NCBI GenBank assembly: GCA_026397505.1
Contig: JAPLUR010000122.1
Span: forward strand, 1-40,905
DNA length: 40,905 nucleotides
DNA from: Candidatus Zixiibacteriota bacterium
Lineage (GTDB): Bacteria; Zixibacteria; MSB-5A5; GN15; PGXB01
Direction: 5' to 3'
Shown here: in pieces, positions 1 through 8,298 of the stretch
How positions within the stretch are numbered: the stretch's first letter is position 1
How the letters are laid out: every line of letters begins with the position of its first letter
Notes under the pieces: generated by a model
Database searches by the model: none
What the model was told of the DNA's origin: nothing
What the model saw: only the letters and a program-made list of their open reading frames with translations
Position numbers and translations under genes: made by a program

Positions 1-69
1 CACCATACCGAAATTGTCAGCAGCCACCGCGGCGGGAAAATTGATTCACCCGGGAAAAGCAGAGAGTAA
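1..69 (+). CDS. 3' end of a gene, probably metal ABC transporter ATPase (partial)
   Basis: An open frame enters from the left edge and ends at TAA 67-69, leaving 22 residues that begin with two histidines and end in a basic tail (SPGKSRE). It lies five bases before a metal-transporter permease gene, so it is probably the end of the preceding operon gene. In this transporter family that gene is usually the ATP-binding subunit, but a substrate-binding protein is possible. The visible tail has no diagnostic motif, so the identity is inferred from position only. Confidence 0.4.
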   Translation, partial: HHTEIVSSHRGGKIDSPGKSRE

Positions 70-74
70 CAGGC

Positions 75-953
75 ATGGCTTTTTACGATAGTCTCTATGG
101 ATTGATCGGCGGGCTTTTCCCCTATGAATGGGCGCATTCAACCTTTGTACTGCGGGCTCTGATTGGCCTTTTGTTGCTGACACCGCTCTGCGGGGCTATG
201 GGGATAATGGTGGTCAATTTCCGCATGGCCTTCTTTTCGGATACCATCAGTCACTCCGCTTTCACCGGCATCGCCCTGGGTCTCCTATTTGGAGTCAATC
301 CCTGGATCACACTGGTGGCTTTTGGCGTCGTAGTTGGCCTGGGAATAATTCGGGTCAAGAAACATAGCGAGCTGTCAACCGATACCGTTATCGGAGTCTT
401 TTTTTCCACGGTCATTGCCATTGGAATAGCCATAATCAGCGTTCGGCGGGGACTGAGCCGCGACCTGCAATCTTATCTTTTTGGCGATATTCTAACTATA
501 AACGAGGCTGAACTGACCGCCATGATTGCCCTTTTTGTCGTTGCCTTCATATTTATCTGGTTGACTTACAATAAGTTGCTGATGATTGGCCTGCATGAGG
601 ATCTGGCTTCTTCAAAGGGGTTCAATACTACCTTATATGAATATGCTTTTTCGGCCATATTGGCCATTGTGGTCACCTTTAGTATCCGCGCCGTGGGACT
701 TCTGCTGGTGACCGCTCTTTTGATACTCCCGGCGGCTTCGGCCAGGAATATGGCCCGTTCCTCGGGGGCTCTTTTCTGGTGGTCAATACTTTTTTCATTG
801 ATTTCAGGAGTTCTGGGTCTCGCCGGTTCGCTAATCTGGAATATGGCCACCGGCGCCTCTGTCATACTGGCGGCATCGGCTCTTTTCGTCCTCACCAATC
901 TGGCCAGCTTCATAAGGCACATGAAAGGACGGCATGTTTCCCCGGTAAATTGA
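75..953 (+). CDS. Metal (zinc/manganese-type) ABC transporter permease, ZnuB/TroC family
   Basis: The 292-residue protein is almost entirely hydrophobic with about eight or nine membrane-spanning helices and matches the ABC-3 permease family. Family landmarks are visible: the MGIMVVNFRMAFFSDTISHSAF stretch near residues 43-64, the HEDLASSKG cytoplasmic loop near residue 174 that contacts the ATPase, and the LLLVTALLILPAASAR segment near residue 209. It would sit in the inner membrane and import a divalent metal such as zinc or manganese; the metal cannot be told from the sequence. The length is normal. It follows the preceding frame by five bases, which fits translational coupling in a transporter operon. 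No terminator is visible after it. Confidence 0.88.
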   Translation: MAFYDSLYGLIGGLFPYEWAHSTFVLRALIGLLLLTPLCGAMGIMVVNFRMAFFSDTISHSAFTGIALGLLFGVNPWITLVAFGVVVGLGIIRVKKHSELSTDTVIGVFFSTVIAIGIAIISVRRGLSRDLQSYLFGDILTINEAELTAMIALFVVAFIFIWLTYNKLLMIGLHEDLASSKGFNTTLYEYAFSAILAIVVTFSIRAVGLLLVTALLILPAASARNMARSSGALFWWSILFSLISGVLGLAGSLIWNMATGASVILAASALFVLTNLASFIRHMKGRHVSPVN

Positions 954-1053
954 AAGGCCTGATTGCGGAATTCATTGATTAGAATGGGGGGCAACTGCGT
1001 CTTAGAATAAAGATGAGGACTCTTTAAAGGTATAAATGTCCAATTCCAAAATT

Positions 1054-1138
1054 TATATAGAGGCCTATATAGAGGCCTTGACAAACGGAAGGGGTTATGG
1101 TAACTTCATTTGACTTTTTTGGCCGGTAATAATAAATT
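1054..1138 (+). promoter_or_regulatory. Candidate promoter region with a 12-bp direct repeat
   Basis: In the 299-base gap after the permease, the 12-mer TATATAGAGGCC occurs twice back to back (1054-1065 and 1066-1077). It is followed at once by TTGACA (1078-1083), which has only a poor -10 (TAACTT, 1101-1106). A better pair is TTGACT (1110-1115), 17 bases, TAAATT (1133-1138). Either would give the outer-membrane protein gene a leader of roughly 100-140 bases. The direct repeat could be an operator. Pattern match only. Confidence 0.35.
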
Positions 1139-1252
1139 GCCGGTCTAACGATAAGAGGTTGAAATAATTACCCCTGCGGGAGATAAAGAGGCTCGTGGGG
1201 CCATAAAATAGATAATTCGAAAGTATTTGATTCAATATTGATGGAGATGAGA

Positions 1253-2701
1253 ATGGGAATTTTAAGGTATTTTGCCTTTTTGACCTTGCTTCTGGTATTT
1301 CTGTTGCCATCAGCTTTTGGCAGCGGCTTTACTTTTGACGGCAACGGAGTGAAGGCAAGAGGTATGGGCGGGGCATTTCGTGCCGTAGCTGATGATTGGT
1401 CGGCAGCCTGCTATAATCCTGCCGGATACGCCCGGATGAAGGATAATCAACTGGCGGGCAATCTGACTATTTTCCATAACCGTTACTGGGTCAAGCCCAA
1501 TATCCTGTGGGGCGGACAGTATGAAAGCGGTTACATGAACGGTCTGGATATTCCCAATAAACACGAGTATTTGAATATCCCCCAGGGTGCCTTCCTGGCT
1601 CGTTTCCCTTTCTGGGGTGAAATTGTGATGGGATTATCCGGTTACCAGGCTTTTGATCAAAACCAGACCTGGCAGCTGTATAAGAACATTCCGGCATACA
1701 GCCGTGCCAGTATTCCCGGCACCCAGTATTACATCAACCTTGATGTGGTCGCATTCCAGTTGACTGCGGCCAAGAACTTCATGAATGATCGCCTTTCGGT
1801 CGGAATCGGTCTGGCGGTTCTCCGCGGCGATTTGTCTTATGGTGATCTGGTCCTGAGAAGAAATCCGATGCCGGCTCCGATCAGCGATCGTCCTTACGAA
1901 AGAGTCCCCGAATGGTATAAGAATGACGGTAATGGCTGGGGAATAGGCTATCGCGCCGGGCTTCTTTATAAAGCGACCGAGAAATTGGATCTCGGCCTGG
2001 TTTTTATCGGGAAATCATCAATTGATATTGACGGAACCAGCGAGTTCAAGTTCTATATGGGAGACAATGCCTACCTGCGCGATAACTTCTTTCCCACCAC
2101 CGAGGAATACCTTTTTGCCGGCGGCGAAGTTGTGGATTTGAATTCCAAATTCAAGACCACCCTTGATCTCCCGGCTTCCATCGGCGGCGGGATTGCCTAC
2201 AAGGTCAATCAGAAACTGACTGTGGCGCTTGATGCCGAAATGGTTTTCTGGTCTTCGTTCAAAGGTTTTGACTTCACCTTCAGCAATTTCTCCGGCCTAA
2301 AAAATCCGCTGTTCCTTCGCGCCAACGATTCTTTATTCAAGACCAACATGGTTGTACCGGTTAAGTGGGACGATGCCGGAAAAGTGATGCTTGGCGCCAA
2401 TTATAAGGCTTACAGTTTCATAGATGTGAGAGCCGGAGGCTCTTTTGAAAATTCGCCGGTTAACCAGACGACTTTCATCCCGCAGTTTTTCAATCTTGGC
2501 GATAAATACACGGTCGGTTTTGGCCTTGGTTTTGCAATCGGCTACTGGAATCTCGATTTCGCCACCAACTATTCTCATCAGAAGGATCTCAAAATCACCG
2601 GTTATTCTGATGTCAATGACGATGGTTTGATGGATAACCTGCAGGGCGATTACAGAGCCAATAACTATGAAACCGTGCTCGGTATCTCATACCGGTTTTA
2701 G
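1253..2701 (+). CDS. Outer-membrane beta-barrel protein, OmpP1/FadL-like
   Basis: The protein has a Sec signal peptide (hydrophobic run FAFLTLLLVFLLPSAFG). The mature start carries the KARGMGGAFRAVADDWSAACYNPAG pattern (about residues 30-55) typical of the OmpP1/FadL/TodX family, where a conserved N-terminal hatch precedes the barrel. Many alternating beta segments follow and the last residue is Phe (SYRF), the usual outer-membrane insertion signal. Members transport hydrophobic molecules or act as general barrels; the cargo here is unknown. In-frame starts exist at 1238 (TTG), 1241, 1247 and 1253. I prefer ATG 1253 because GGAG at 1243-1246 lies six bases upstream. An esterase-like lipoprotein follows 12 bases later, so the two are probably co-transcribed. 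Confidence 0.8.
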   Translation: MGILRYFAFLTLLLVFLLPSAFGSGFTFDGNGVKARGMGGAFRAVADDWSAACYNPAGYARMKDNQLAGNLTIFHNRYWVKPNILWGGQYESGYMNGLDIPNKHEYLNIPQGAFLARFPFWGEIVMGLSGYQAFDQNQTWQLYKNIPAYSRASIPGTQYYINLDVVAFQLTAAKNFMNDRLSVGIGLAVLRGDLSYGDLVLRRNPMPAPISDRPYERVPEWYKNDGNGWGIGYRAGLLYKATEKLDLGLVFIGKSSIDIDGTSEFKFYMGDNAYLRDNFFPTTEEYLFAGGEVVDLNSKFKTTLDLPASIGGGIAYKVNQKLTVALDAEMVFWSSFKGFDFTFSNFSGLKNPLFLRANDSLFKTNMVVPVKWDDAGKVMLGANYKAYSFIDVRAGGSFENSPVNQTTFIPQFFNLGDKYTVGFGLGFAIGYWNLDFATNYSHQKDLKITGYSDVNDDGLMDNLQGDYRANNYETVLGISYRF

Positions 2702-2713
2702 GAGGACCAAAAT

Positions 2714-3937
2714 ATGTTAAAAAGAATATGGCTTCTGTTTTCGGTCCTTTTGATCGCGGCTGTGCTTTACAGTTGCAGCGACCGGGGAATCGTCACAGTA
2801 GACAACAATTTTAATAAGGGCTCGATATTCACGGCTCAGCACGTCTTCACGCACTATCTCAAACAATCAATGTTCAAGAATATCAGCGATGCCCCGCTGG
2901 TTCGGTTCCGGGTCTACCGCCCGTACATAGAGGATGAGAATCAGGTTCCGGGAATACCCTTTCCGGTGCTGTATCTTCTCTCGCCCTATGGAGAAGACGA
3001 ATTCTTCTATCTTGATAATGGCCTGAAAGAAGTGGCTGACGGTATGATTGCCCGCCACGAAATCAAGCCGATGTGGATCGTCTGTGTCAATGGCTCCAGC
3101 GGTTACGGCGGGGCGTTCTATGGTGACACTTACGCCGGCGGCAAATACGCCGAGTTGATTGGCGCCAAATACGGCCTTCCCACCAATGACAGCCTTGGCA
3201 CTCTGCTGGATTATGTTGACGGCGTTTTCAATACCATCGATTCCCGCGCCACACGGGCCATCTCCGGGGTCGGCACGGGTGGTTATGGCGCCATGAGAAT
3301 CGCCATTCGTTACAGCGAAAATTTCTCTTCGGTATCAGCCGTTTCGGCTCCGCTCGATTTTAACGGCGCCGGCGGCACCGGCGGTTTTGTCCCGTTATTC
3401 CAGCAGGTCATGCAAGTTCAGGGAAGCGCCAATTATCGCTCCCTGGATACTTCCTCTTCCAAGCCGCTGAACAACCTGTTCATTGCTGCGGCCTGCAACT
3501 ATTCGCCGCACGATACCGGCACTACCGGTGACAGCTTCGTCATTACCGATTCGGCCACCTATTTTGCACCTTTCGGCAGCAGTTCGACCGTCAAGTTTCA
3601 TCTTCCCTTCGATTCCACCGGCAGCGTTTATGATTCCACCGGTGCCGTTTATCCGATCTGGAATATGTGGCTGAGCAACAATATTGAGAATATTCTGGCC
3701 GCCTATCCCGATGCGCTCGATGCCACAGCGATCTTCCTGGCGGCCTCGCCCCAGAGCGATTTCGGATACTTCGATCAGACCCTGGCCTTCCATGACCATC
3801 TGACCGGTCTGAATAAAGCTCATCAGTATCTTATGTTTGATGGGTATTCCGGAGTCCCGGCGAGCGGCAACAATTACACCTATGATATGCTGGAGAAAAT
3901 CCTGAAATTCCACTCGGATCATTTCATTATCCCGTGA
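2714..3937 (+). CDS. Esterase-D-like lipoprotein lacking the usual serine nucleophile
   Basis: The 407-residue protein starts with a lipoprotein signal ending in LYSC (Cys21). It carries an alpha/beta-hydrolase fold of the putative esterase (esterase D / tributyrin esterase) family: FPVLYLLSPYGED near residue 83 and a nucleophile-elbow-like GVGTGGYGAM near residues 185-194. In this family the elbow reads GxSxGGYGA. Here the Ser position is Gly187 (codon GGC 3272-3274), and the C-terminal region that normally supplies the catalytic His reads GVPASGNNYTYDML with no His. It therefore looks like a pseudo-enzyme or binding protein, unless Thr188 acts. An AGGAGG ribosome site overlaps the stop of the preceding barrel gene, so the products are probably partners in the envelope. 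A strong terminator follows. Confidence 0.72.
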   Translation: MLKRIWLLFSVLLIAAVLYSCSDRGIVTVDNNFNKGSIFTAQHVFTHYLKQSMFKNISDAPLVRFRVYRPYIEDENQVPGIPFPVLYLLSPYGEDEFFYLDNGLKEVADGMIARHEIKPMWIVCVNGSSGYGGAFYGDTYAGGKYAELIGAKYGLPTNDSLGTLLDYVDGVFNTIDSRATRAISGVGTGGYGAMRIAIRYSENFSSVSAVSAPLDFNGAGGTGGFVPLFQQVMQVQGSANYRSLDTSSSKPLNNLFIAAACNYSPHDTGTTGDSFVITDSATYFAPFGSSSTVKFHLPFDSTGSVYDSTGAVYPIWNMWLSNNIENILAAYPDALDATAIFLAASPQSDFGYFDQTLAFHDHLTGLNKAHQYLMFDGYSGVPASGNNYTYDMLEKILKFHSDHFIIP

Positions 3938-3958
3938 TGGGTGTAAAATGAAACTCAA

Positions 3959-3993
3959 AAGCCGGGAACGGGTGTCAGCCCGCCCGGCTTTTT
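3959..3993 (+). terminator. Rho-independent terminator after the barrel/esterase-like operon
   Basis: AGCCGGG (3960-3966) pairs with CCCGGCT (3983-3989), with an inner CGGG/CCCG stem, and is followed by a T run. It ends only about seven bases before the next start codon. Confidence 0.8.
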
Positions 3994-3999
3994 AATTGT

Positions 4000-4710
4000 A
4001 TGATAGACGAGAGAAGCTACGATTTAATATCAATCGGCGCCCACCCTGATGATGTTGAGGTCGGCACCGGCGGCGTACTTATTGCGCTCAATAAGAGCGG
4101 CTACAAGACCGGCATTGTCTATCTGACCGCCGGTGAGATGGGGACCGGCGGAACGCCCGAAATCAGGGCGGAAGAGGCGGTCAATGCCGCCAGAGTTATG
4201 GGTTCCGATCTGATTCACACTTATGATTGGGGCGATGCCCGTCTTTTTGACAGCTATGAAAAACGGATTGAGCTGGCCGGCCTGATAAGAAAGTGCCGTC
4301 CCTCGATAATCCTGGCGCCCTACCCTCAGATAGGGCATGGGAAAAGACAGTCGCATCCCGATCATGTTGCTGCCGGGCAGATTGTAATCAATGCTGCCAG
4401 CTACGCCACGCTGAAGAAGATGCCGATTCCCGGAGAACCTCACTCGGTCAAACGGGTCTTCCATTATTTTCTCCCGCCCGGGCTGACTCCCAGTTTCGTG
4501 GTCGATATCACCGAGTATTTCGAGCAATGGATTGAGGCGCTCAAATGCCATAAGTCTCAGTTTCTCAATCCGGAGAAATCGCGCGATTATATCTGGTCGC
4601 TGGAATCGATGGCGCGCTCGTTCGGTTCGCAGGCGGGATGCCGCTATGGGCAGGGGTTCTACCATATCGAACCGATGCGCATTGTCGACCTGTTTGATCT
4701 GGTAAAATAA
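4000..4710 (+). CDS. bshB1: PIG-L family deacetylase, BshB1-type (bacillithiol biosynthesis)
   Basis: The 236-residue protein matches the N-acetylglucosaminyl-malate deacetylase that removes acetate from GlcNAc-malate in bacillithiol synthesis. GAHPDDVE at residues 13-20 supplies His15 and Asp18, and SHPDHVAAG near 118-126 supplies His122, the expected zinc ligands. The RAEEA motif near 56 and the C-terminal GFYHIEPMRIVDLFDL are typical of the BshB1 branch, as is the length. No other bsh gene is visible nearby, so the bacillithiol assignment rests on subfamily resemblance; another GlcNAc-conjugate deacetylase is possible. The start is odd: ATG 4000 has no Shine-Dalgarno sequence and directly follows a terminator hairpin, yet a later start would cut into the HPDD motif. 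Confidence 0.8.
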   Translation: MIDERSYDLISIGAHPDDVEVGTGGVLIALNKSGYKTGIVYLTAGEMGTGGTPEIRAEEAVNAARVMGSDLIHTYDWGDARLFDSYEKRIELAGLIRKCRPSIILAPYPQIGHGKRQSHPDHVAAGQIVINAASYATLKKMPIPGEPHSVKRVFHYFLPPGLTPSFVVDITEYFEQWIEALKCHKSQFLNPEKSRDYIWSLESMARSFGSQAGCRYGQGFYHIEPMRIVDLFDLVK

Positions 4711-4900
4711 TTCTTGACATTTTTAATCCTTGGGGCATCTTAGTAGTAGGGAAACTAAATCTGGAGCCTTGGCCAAGACGCGCCGGTTAATATCCGGTGT
4801 TGCATAATAATTTGGGGGAAAGGATGGCCTATGAGCAGTTTCTTTTGATTTGCAGTAAAATATGGCATATTTTGGGCTAACAACACACAAGGAGGAAATG

Positions 4901-5926
4901 ATGAGAATAGCAAATTTGATGGTGATTGGTCTGCTTTTGGGTATCTGCTGGGGTTTGATAGGCTGCTCGGCGAGTGCCGGGGATTACACGATTGAGAAGG
5001 TGATCGAGATTGGCCCAGCCGACTGGGTGCCGTTCTTGTGGCCGATCAAATGGTCGCCGGACGGGACGAAGATTTCCTATTTCTACAATGGCTACTTGAC
5101 GATTTCGGACACTTTGGGCCATTCCCGGCAGGCCTGGAAGGCAAACACCTATCCGCATAAATATGAATGGCTGTCCAACGATGAAATTTTCATGCATCAG
5201 CGCTTTTTGGCTGGAAACAGAACCATTGTTCGTTTGAGTATTATTGATATTAACACCGGCCAGGAGCGGATATTAGTGGATAATACTCCAGCAGATTCCA
5301 ATATGTCGGCCGTACAGGAGGTTGAGGTTAGTGGGCCGGAGCGCACAGTGGAGGGGAATGTATATTATATCAACGAAAAGGTGGCGGGGAAAAGCGCTAT
5401 CATACCGCAGAGCAAATTTGCGCCCGCCGATAAGGCCTCGTCGGCATCTGACAACCACATATTGCGGTGGGGTGATAAAGGGCTTTACCTGGTTCGCGCC
5501 GATATGCAGGATTCGACAAGGCTATCAAGAAAGCCTTACGACTATATACCGTTGCCACCGATAATCAGCCCTGATCACAAATATATAATGGTTGGCGGCA
5601 CCATTGAGCGTATTGCCGATTCTCAATATATAGTAATGGATACATGCATTACCAATAAGCCTCAAAAAACAGTTGGTTGTGGCTTCATATTCTGTTCCTT
5701 CAATCCCAAAGGTAATGAAATATTATTTCAACGTGGATGCGATGATGGTGAATCGTATATAGTCCGCAGCATTGGTACCTTTATCCTTGAAACTGGCAGA
5801 ATACAAATACTTGATAGCATTATTCACTTGACTGATTGTGCGACTCCAGTCTATGCGCCCGATGGACGCAAAATCGCCTTCCAATCAAACAAGAAAATAT
5901 ATATTATCTATAGGGGGTTGCAATGA
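4901..5926 (+). CDS. Lipoprotein with TolB-like beta-propeller
   Basis: This is a secreted lipoprotein of 341 residues. A signal peptide ends in LIGC (Cys22), followed by TolB/WD40-like blades with the repeated 'sPDGtkI.f' pattern: IKWSPDGTKISYFYNGYLTISD near residue 50 and YAPDGRKIAFQSNKKIYII at the C-terminus. The start at ATG 4901 is chosen because GGAGG (4891-4895) lies five bases upstream; a frame start at 4862 would spoil the signal peptide. The stop overlaps the amidase start by four bases (ATGA 5923-5926), so the two are translationally coupled. The precise function is unknown, and the propeller probably binds a protein or glycan partner at the envelope. Confidence 0.7.
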   Translation: MRIANLMVIGLLLGICWGLIGCSASAGDYTIEKVIEIGPADWVPFLWPIKWSPDGTKISYFYNGYLTISDTLGHSRQAWKANTYPHKYEWLSNDEIFMHQRFLAGNRTIVRLSIIDINTGQERILVDNTPADSNMSAVQEVEVSGPERTVEGNVYYINEKVAGKSAIIPQSKFAPADKASSASDNHILRWGDKGLYLVRADMQDSTRLSRKPYDYIPLPPIISPDHKYIMVGGTIERIADSQYIVMDTCITNKPQKTVGCGFIFCSFNPKGNEILFQRGCDDGESYIVRSIGTFILETGRIQILDSIIHLTDCATPVYAPDGRKIAFQSNKKIYIIYRGLQ

Positions 5927-6981
5927 ATATCCGTAGATTATACAGGAATTCTCTATCAGGTCATATCATTATATTTATTTGTGTCTATTTTTCACTCATA
6001 TATACTGCATCTGCATTTAAGGTTTGCGTAGACCCCGGACATGGCGGCGAAGATGGGGGTGCACCTTCTGCAATTACCGGTTACAATGAAAAGGATGTCA
6101 ATTTACAGATTGCCATTTTGCTTAAAGACAGCCTTGAAATGGGATCACTCACGGGTAATTATCGGTTTACCCGTCTTACTGATACTTTTATTCAACTGGA
6201 GGACAGGCCGGCAATTGCCAATACCTATGAAGCGGATGCGTTTCTTTCGATCCATCACAATGGCAGTACAAATCCAACGGTGCAGTATTCCTGGGGATAT
6301 TATTGCAACATGGATACAATACCATACGGGCCTTATGTGGGTTGGACGCGCAAGACTACACCGCACTTTGCGCAGAAAGTGTTATATCTGATTCGCCGCG
6401 CATTTCGATATGCATGGAACGAACCTATAGCCCAAAATGAGGCCGTCCTAAGGATGTCATATATGGCTTCAACGATTTCCGAGGCATCTTTCATTTCGCA
6501 ACCCGCTGAGGCGCAGAAATTTTTCAATAATGAGGACGGCCACCGCGAAAATGAGGCCTGGGCTTTGGTAAGCGCCATATACAGTTATTGGGCGGCCCAG
6601 GGCATTGCCTATGTTGATTATATCTATCAGAACCCTGAATATGCTGATTCTTTTGCTTTGAGAGTTGACGGCTGGGATTATAAGGCGCCGTACCGGGATT
6701 GTTGGATGCCGGGCGAATATCATGGTCTGGAAGCGGCTCCATTCATTAAAGACGGCTATTATTATCAATTTCATCATTGGGAACACCGTCTTTATTTCTC
6801 AGGCGTTTTACTATTTCAAACTACGGACAATCCCTATGAATTTTTCGTAGATCAAGCGCCTGGTGACACCGCTCATTGGTATCGGGCGATTTTCACAGGC
6901 GGGCCGTTTGATTTCAATCTGATATACCCCTCGGCCGGCATGACCGAAATCAATAAGAATGACACCTTAACTATAATCTGA
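5923..6981 (+). CDS. N-acetylmuramoyl-L-alanine amidase (Amidase_3), catalytic part of a larger gene interrupted by TGA
   Basis: After a signal/anchor segment (IIIFICVYFSLIYTASAF), residues 33-212 form an Amidase_3 domain that cleaves the bond between muramic acid and the peptide stem of peptidoglycan. The zinc ligands are visible: His40 in DPGHGGEDGG, Glu56 in YNEKDVN and His111 in SIHHNG, with catalytic Glu187 in SEASFIS. About 140 further residues follow before TGA 6979-6981. The frame then continues without a gap into ATG 6982 and a 405-residue open stretch of extracellular modules. The join reads 'TLTII-stop-MAPPGV...[12 protein letters not shown]', which resembles the usual 'TI.W.aP' opening of a beta-sandwich module. 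The TGA therefore probably replaces a TGG Trp codon. Confidence 0.85.
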   Translation: MNIRRLYRNSLSGHIIIFICVYFSLIYTASAFKVCVDPGHGGEDGGAPSAITGYNEKDVNLQIAILLKDSLEMGSLTGNYRFTRLTDTFIQLEDRPAIANTYEADAFLSIHHNGSTNPTVQYSWGYYCNMDTIPYGPYVGWTRKTTPHFAQKVLYLIRRAFRYAWNEPIAQNEAVLRMSYMASTISEASFISQPAEAQKFFNNEDGHRENEAWALVSAIYSYWAAQGIAYVDYIYQNPEYADSFALRVDGWDYKAPYRDCWMPGEYHGLEAAPFIKDGYYYQFHHWEHRLYFSGVLLFQTTDNPYEFFVDQAPGDTAHWYRAIFTGGPFDFNLIYPSAGMTEINKNDTLTII

Positions 6982-8199
6982 ATGGCGCCACCGGGGGTGC
7001 TTAACTCCTGCTCTCTTTATGTGGAGCTTTCCACAAATAACAAGCGCACCTGGTCCCAAATTGCCGGTCCGCTTCCCTATAACAATGGTATGGGTGCGGC
7101 TGCGTCGCCCCCGGAGAGTGTGCCATTAATGCCCAATGTCGGTAAATATCTCTGGCATACGCCCAATATCAATTCCGATAGCTGCTTTCTGCGTATCCGC
7201 GGCTCCGACCTCGCAGAAAACAACGGCCAGGTGATTTCGCATCGGTTTAGATTGGGCTGCGCACGTCCATATGCCGACTTTACGCCTATCCATGCCACCG
7301 GTGATCGCACGCTGACGATTCCATTCCGCGAATTTTGCTTGAATTCACCTTCGGCCTGGTTTTGGGATTTCGGCGATGGTGGCACATCAACAGCCCCTGA
7401 TCCAACGCATACATACGGCCCGGGTGTTTATACCGTGACCTTAATAGCCTCGAATCAATGCACGGCCGATACATTAATCAGACCAAACATGGTTCATGTA
7501 AACTGCCAAATCCTGCCGGCATTGATTATGACCGATCACACCACCGCACTCTTGAACCATAACATAGTCTTCCGCAACGAGATCATATATACACCACCAA
7601 TGGAATACTGGTGGGATTTTGGCGACGGTAATCAGGTTACAACAAGCTTGGATTCGGTATACCATAGCTATTCATGCCCGGGATCATATACGATTACCCT
7701 GAAAGTGACCGACATGTGCGGCAGCAATCAGCAAACCAAGGTGAATTACATAACCATTACAGCCCCGGCCGGAACGCCCGACACCGACAACGATGGTATC
7801 ATTAATGCCTGCGACAACTGCCCGAGTGTGGCTAATCCCGATCAGGCCGATAATGACCACGACGGTCTCGGTGATCTCTGCGACCCGGATGACGATAATG
7901 ATGGAATCCCCGATCTGACCGATAACTGCCCCATGATTGCCAATCCCGACCAGCATGATTCTGATGCCGATGGTATCGGTGATGCCTGCGATTTCATTTG
8001 CGGTGATGCCAATAACAATGGTTTAGTCAACATACAGGATGTGTCATATATTCTCAAATTTCTATACCTGGGGGGATCCGCGCCCATGCCGGTTTGGCAG
8101 GCAGCCGATGTGAATCATTCCGGCAACCTCAATCTTCAGGATGTCACTTATTTGATAAATTATCTTTACAAAGGGGGTCCGGCCCCGGTGTGTCTGTAA
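6982..8199 (+). CDS. PKD / thrombospondin type-3 / dockerin tail, in frame with the amidase
   Basis: The frame begins immediately after the amidase TGA, has no ribosome site and no signal peptide, and consists only of extracellular modules. First comes a beta-sandwich ([12 protein letters not shown] near residue 15), then two PKD domains ([20 protein letters not shown] near 130 and [10 protein letters not shown] near 208). Thrombospondin type-3 calcium repeats follow ([32 protein letters not shown], about 267-335). A dockerin-like pair of calcium loops closes the protein ([14 protein letters not shown] and [28 protein letters not shown]). Extracellular modules without an export signal make sense only if they are the tail of the upstream amidase, so I treat 5923-8199 as one ancestral gene. 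Current expression could be by readthrough, by re-initiation at the adjacent ATG, or not at all. Confidence 0.75.
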   Translation: MAPPGVLNSCSLYVELSTNNKRTWSQIAGPLPYNNGMGAAASPPESVPLMPNVGKYLWHTPNINSDSCFLRIRGSDLAENNGQVISHRFRLGCARPYADFTPIHATGDRTLTIPFREFCLNSPSAWFWDFGDGGTSTAPDPTHTYGPGVYTVTLIASNQCTADTLIRPNMVHVNCQILPALIMTDHTTALLNHNIVFRNEIIYTPPMEYWWDFGDGNQVTTSLDSVYHSYSCPGSYTITLKVTDMCGSNQQTKVNYITITAPAGTPDTDNDGIINACDNCPSVANPDQADNDHDGLGDLCDPDDDNDGIPDLTDNCPMIANPDQHDSDADGIGDACDFICGDANNNGLVNIQDVSYILKFLYLGGSAPMPVWQAADVNHSGNLNLQDVTYLINYLYKGGPAPVCL

Positions 8200-8220
8200 T
8201 AGGATTCAATCTAATGTTTT

Positions 8221-8247
8221 GAGGGATGGGCATTATGCCTATCCCTC
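8221..8247. terminator. Bidirectional hairpin between convergent genes
   Basis: GAGGGATGGGC (8221-8231) pairs with GCCTATCCCTC (8237-8247) through 11 pairs, including one G-T, around a five-base loop. It lies between the amidase/dockerin gene and the end of selD, which converge, and probably ends transcription from both sides. Confidence 0.65.
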
Positions 8248-8298
8248 GTTCAATCATAGATATCAATACAAATTTCGGTTGAATAATGAATTAGTACT

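Noticed and set aside
3395-3958. 187-residue minus-strand frame rich in Arg and Gly
   Set aside because: It is antisense to the esterase-like lipoprotein, overlaps its terminator, and looks like a shadow.
6979-6981. Reading this TGA as selenocysteine or as reassigned Trp
   Set aside because: There is no convincing hairpin with GU at SECIS distance, the position fits Trp rather than Cys, and other genes here end at TGA (the ABC permease and recO), so general reassignment is unlikely.
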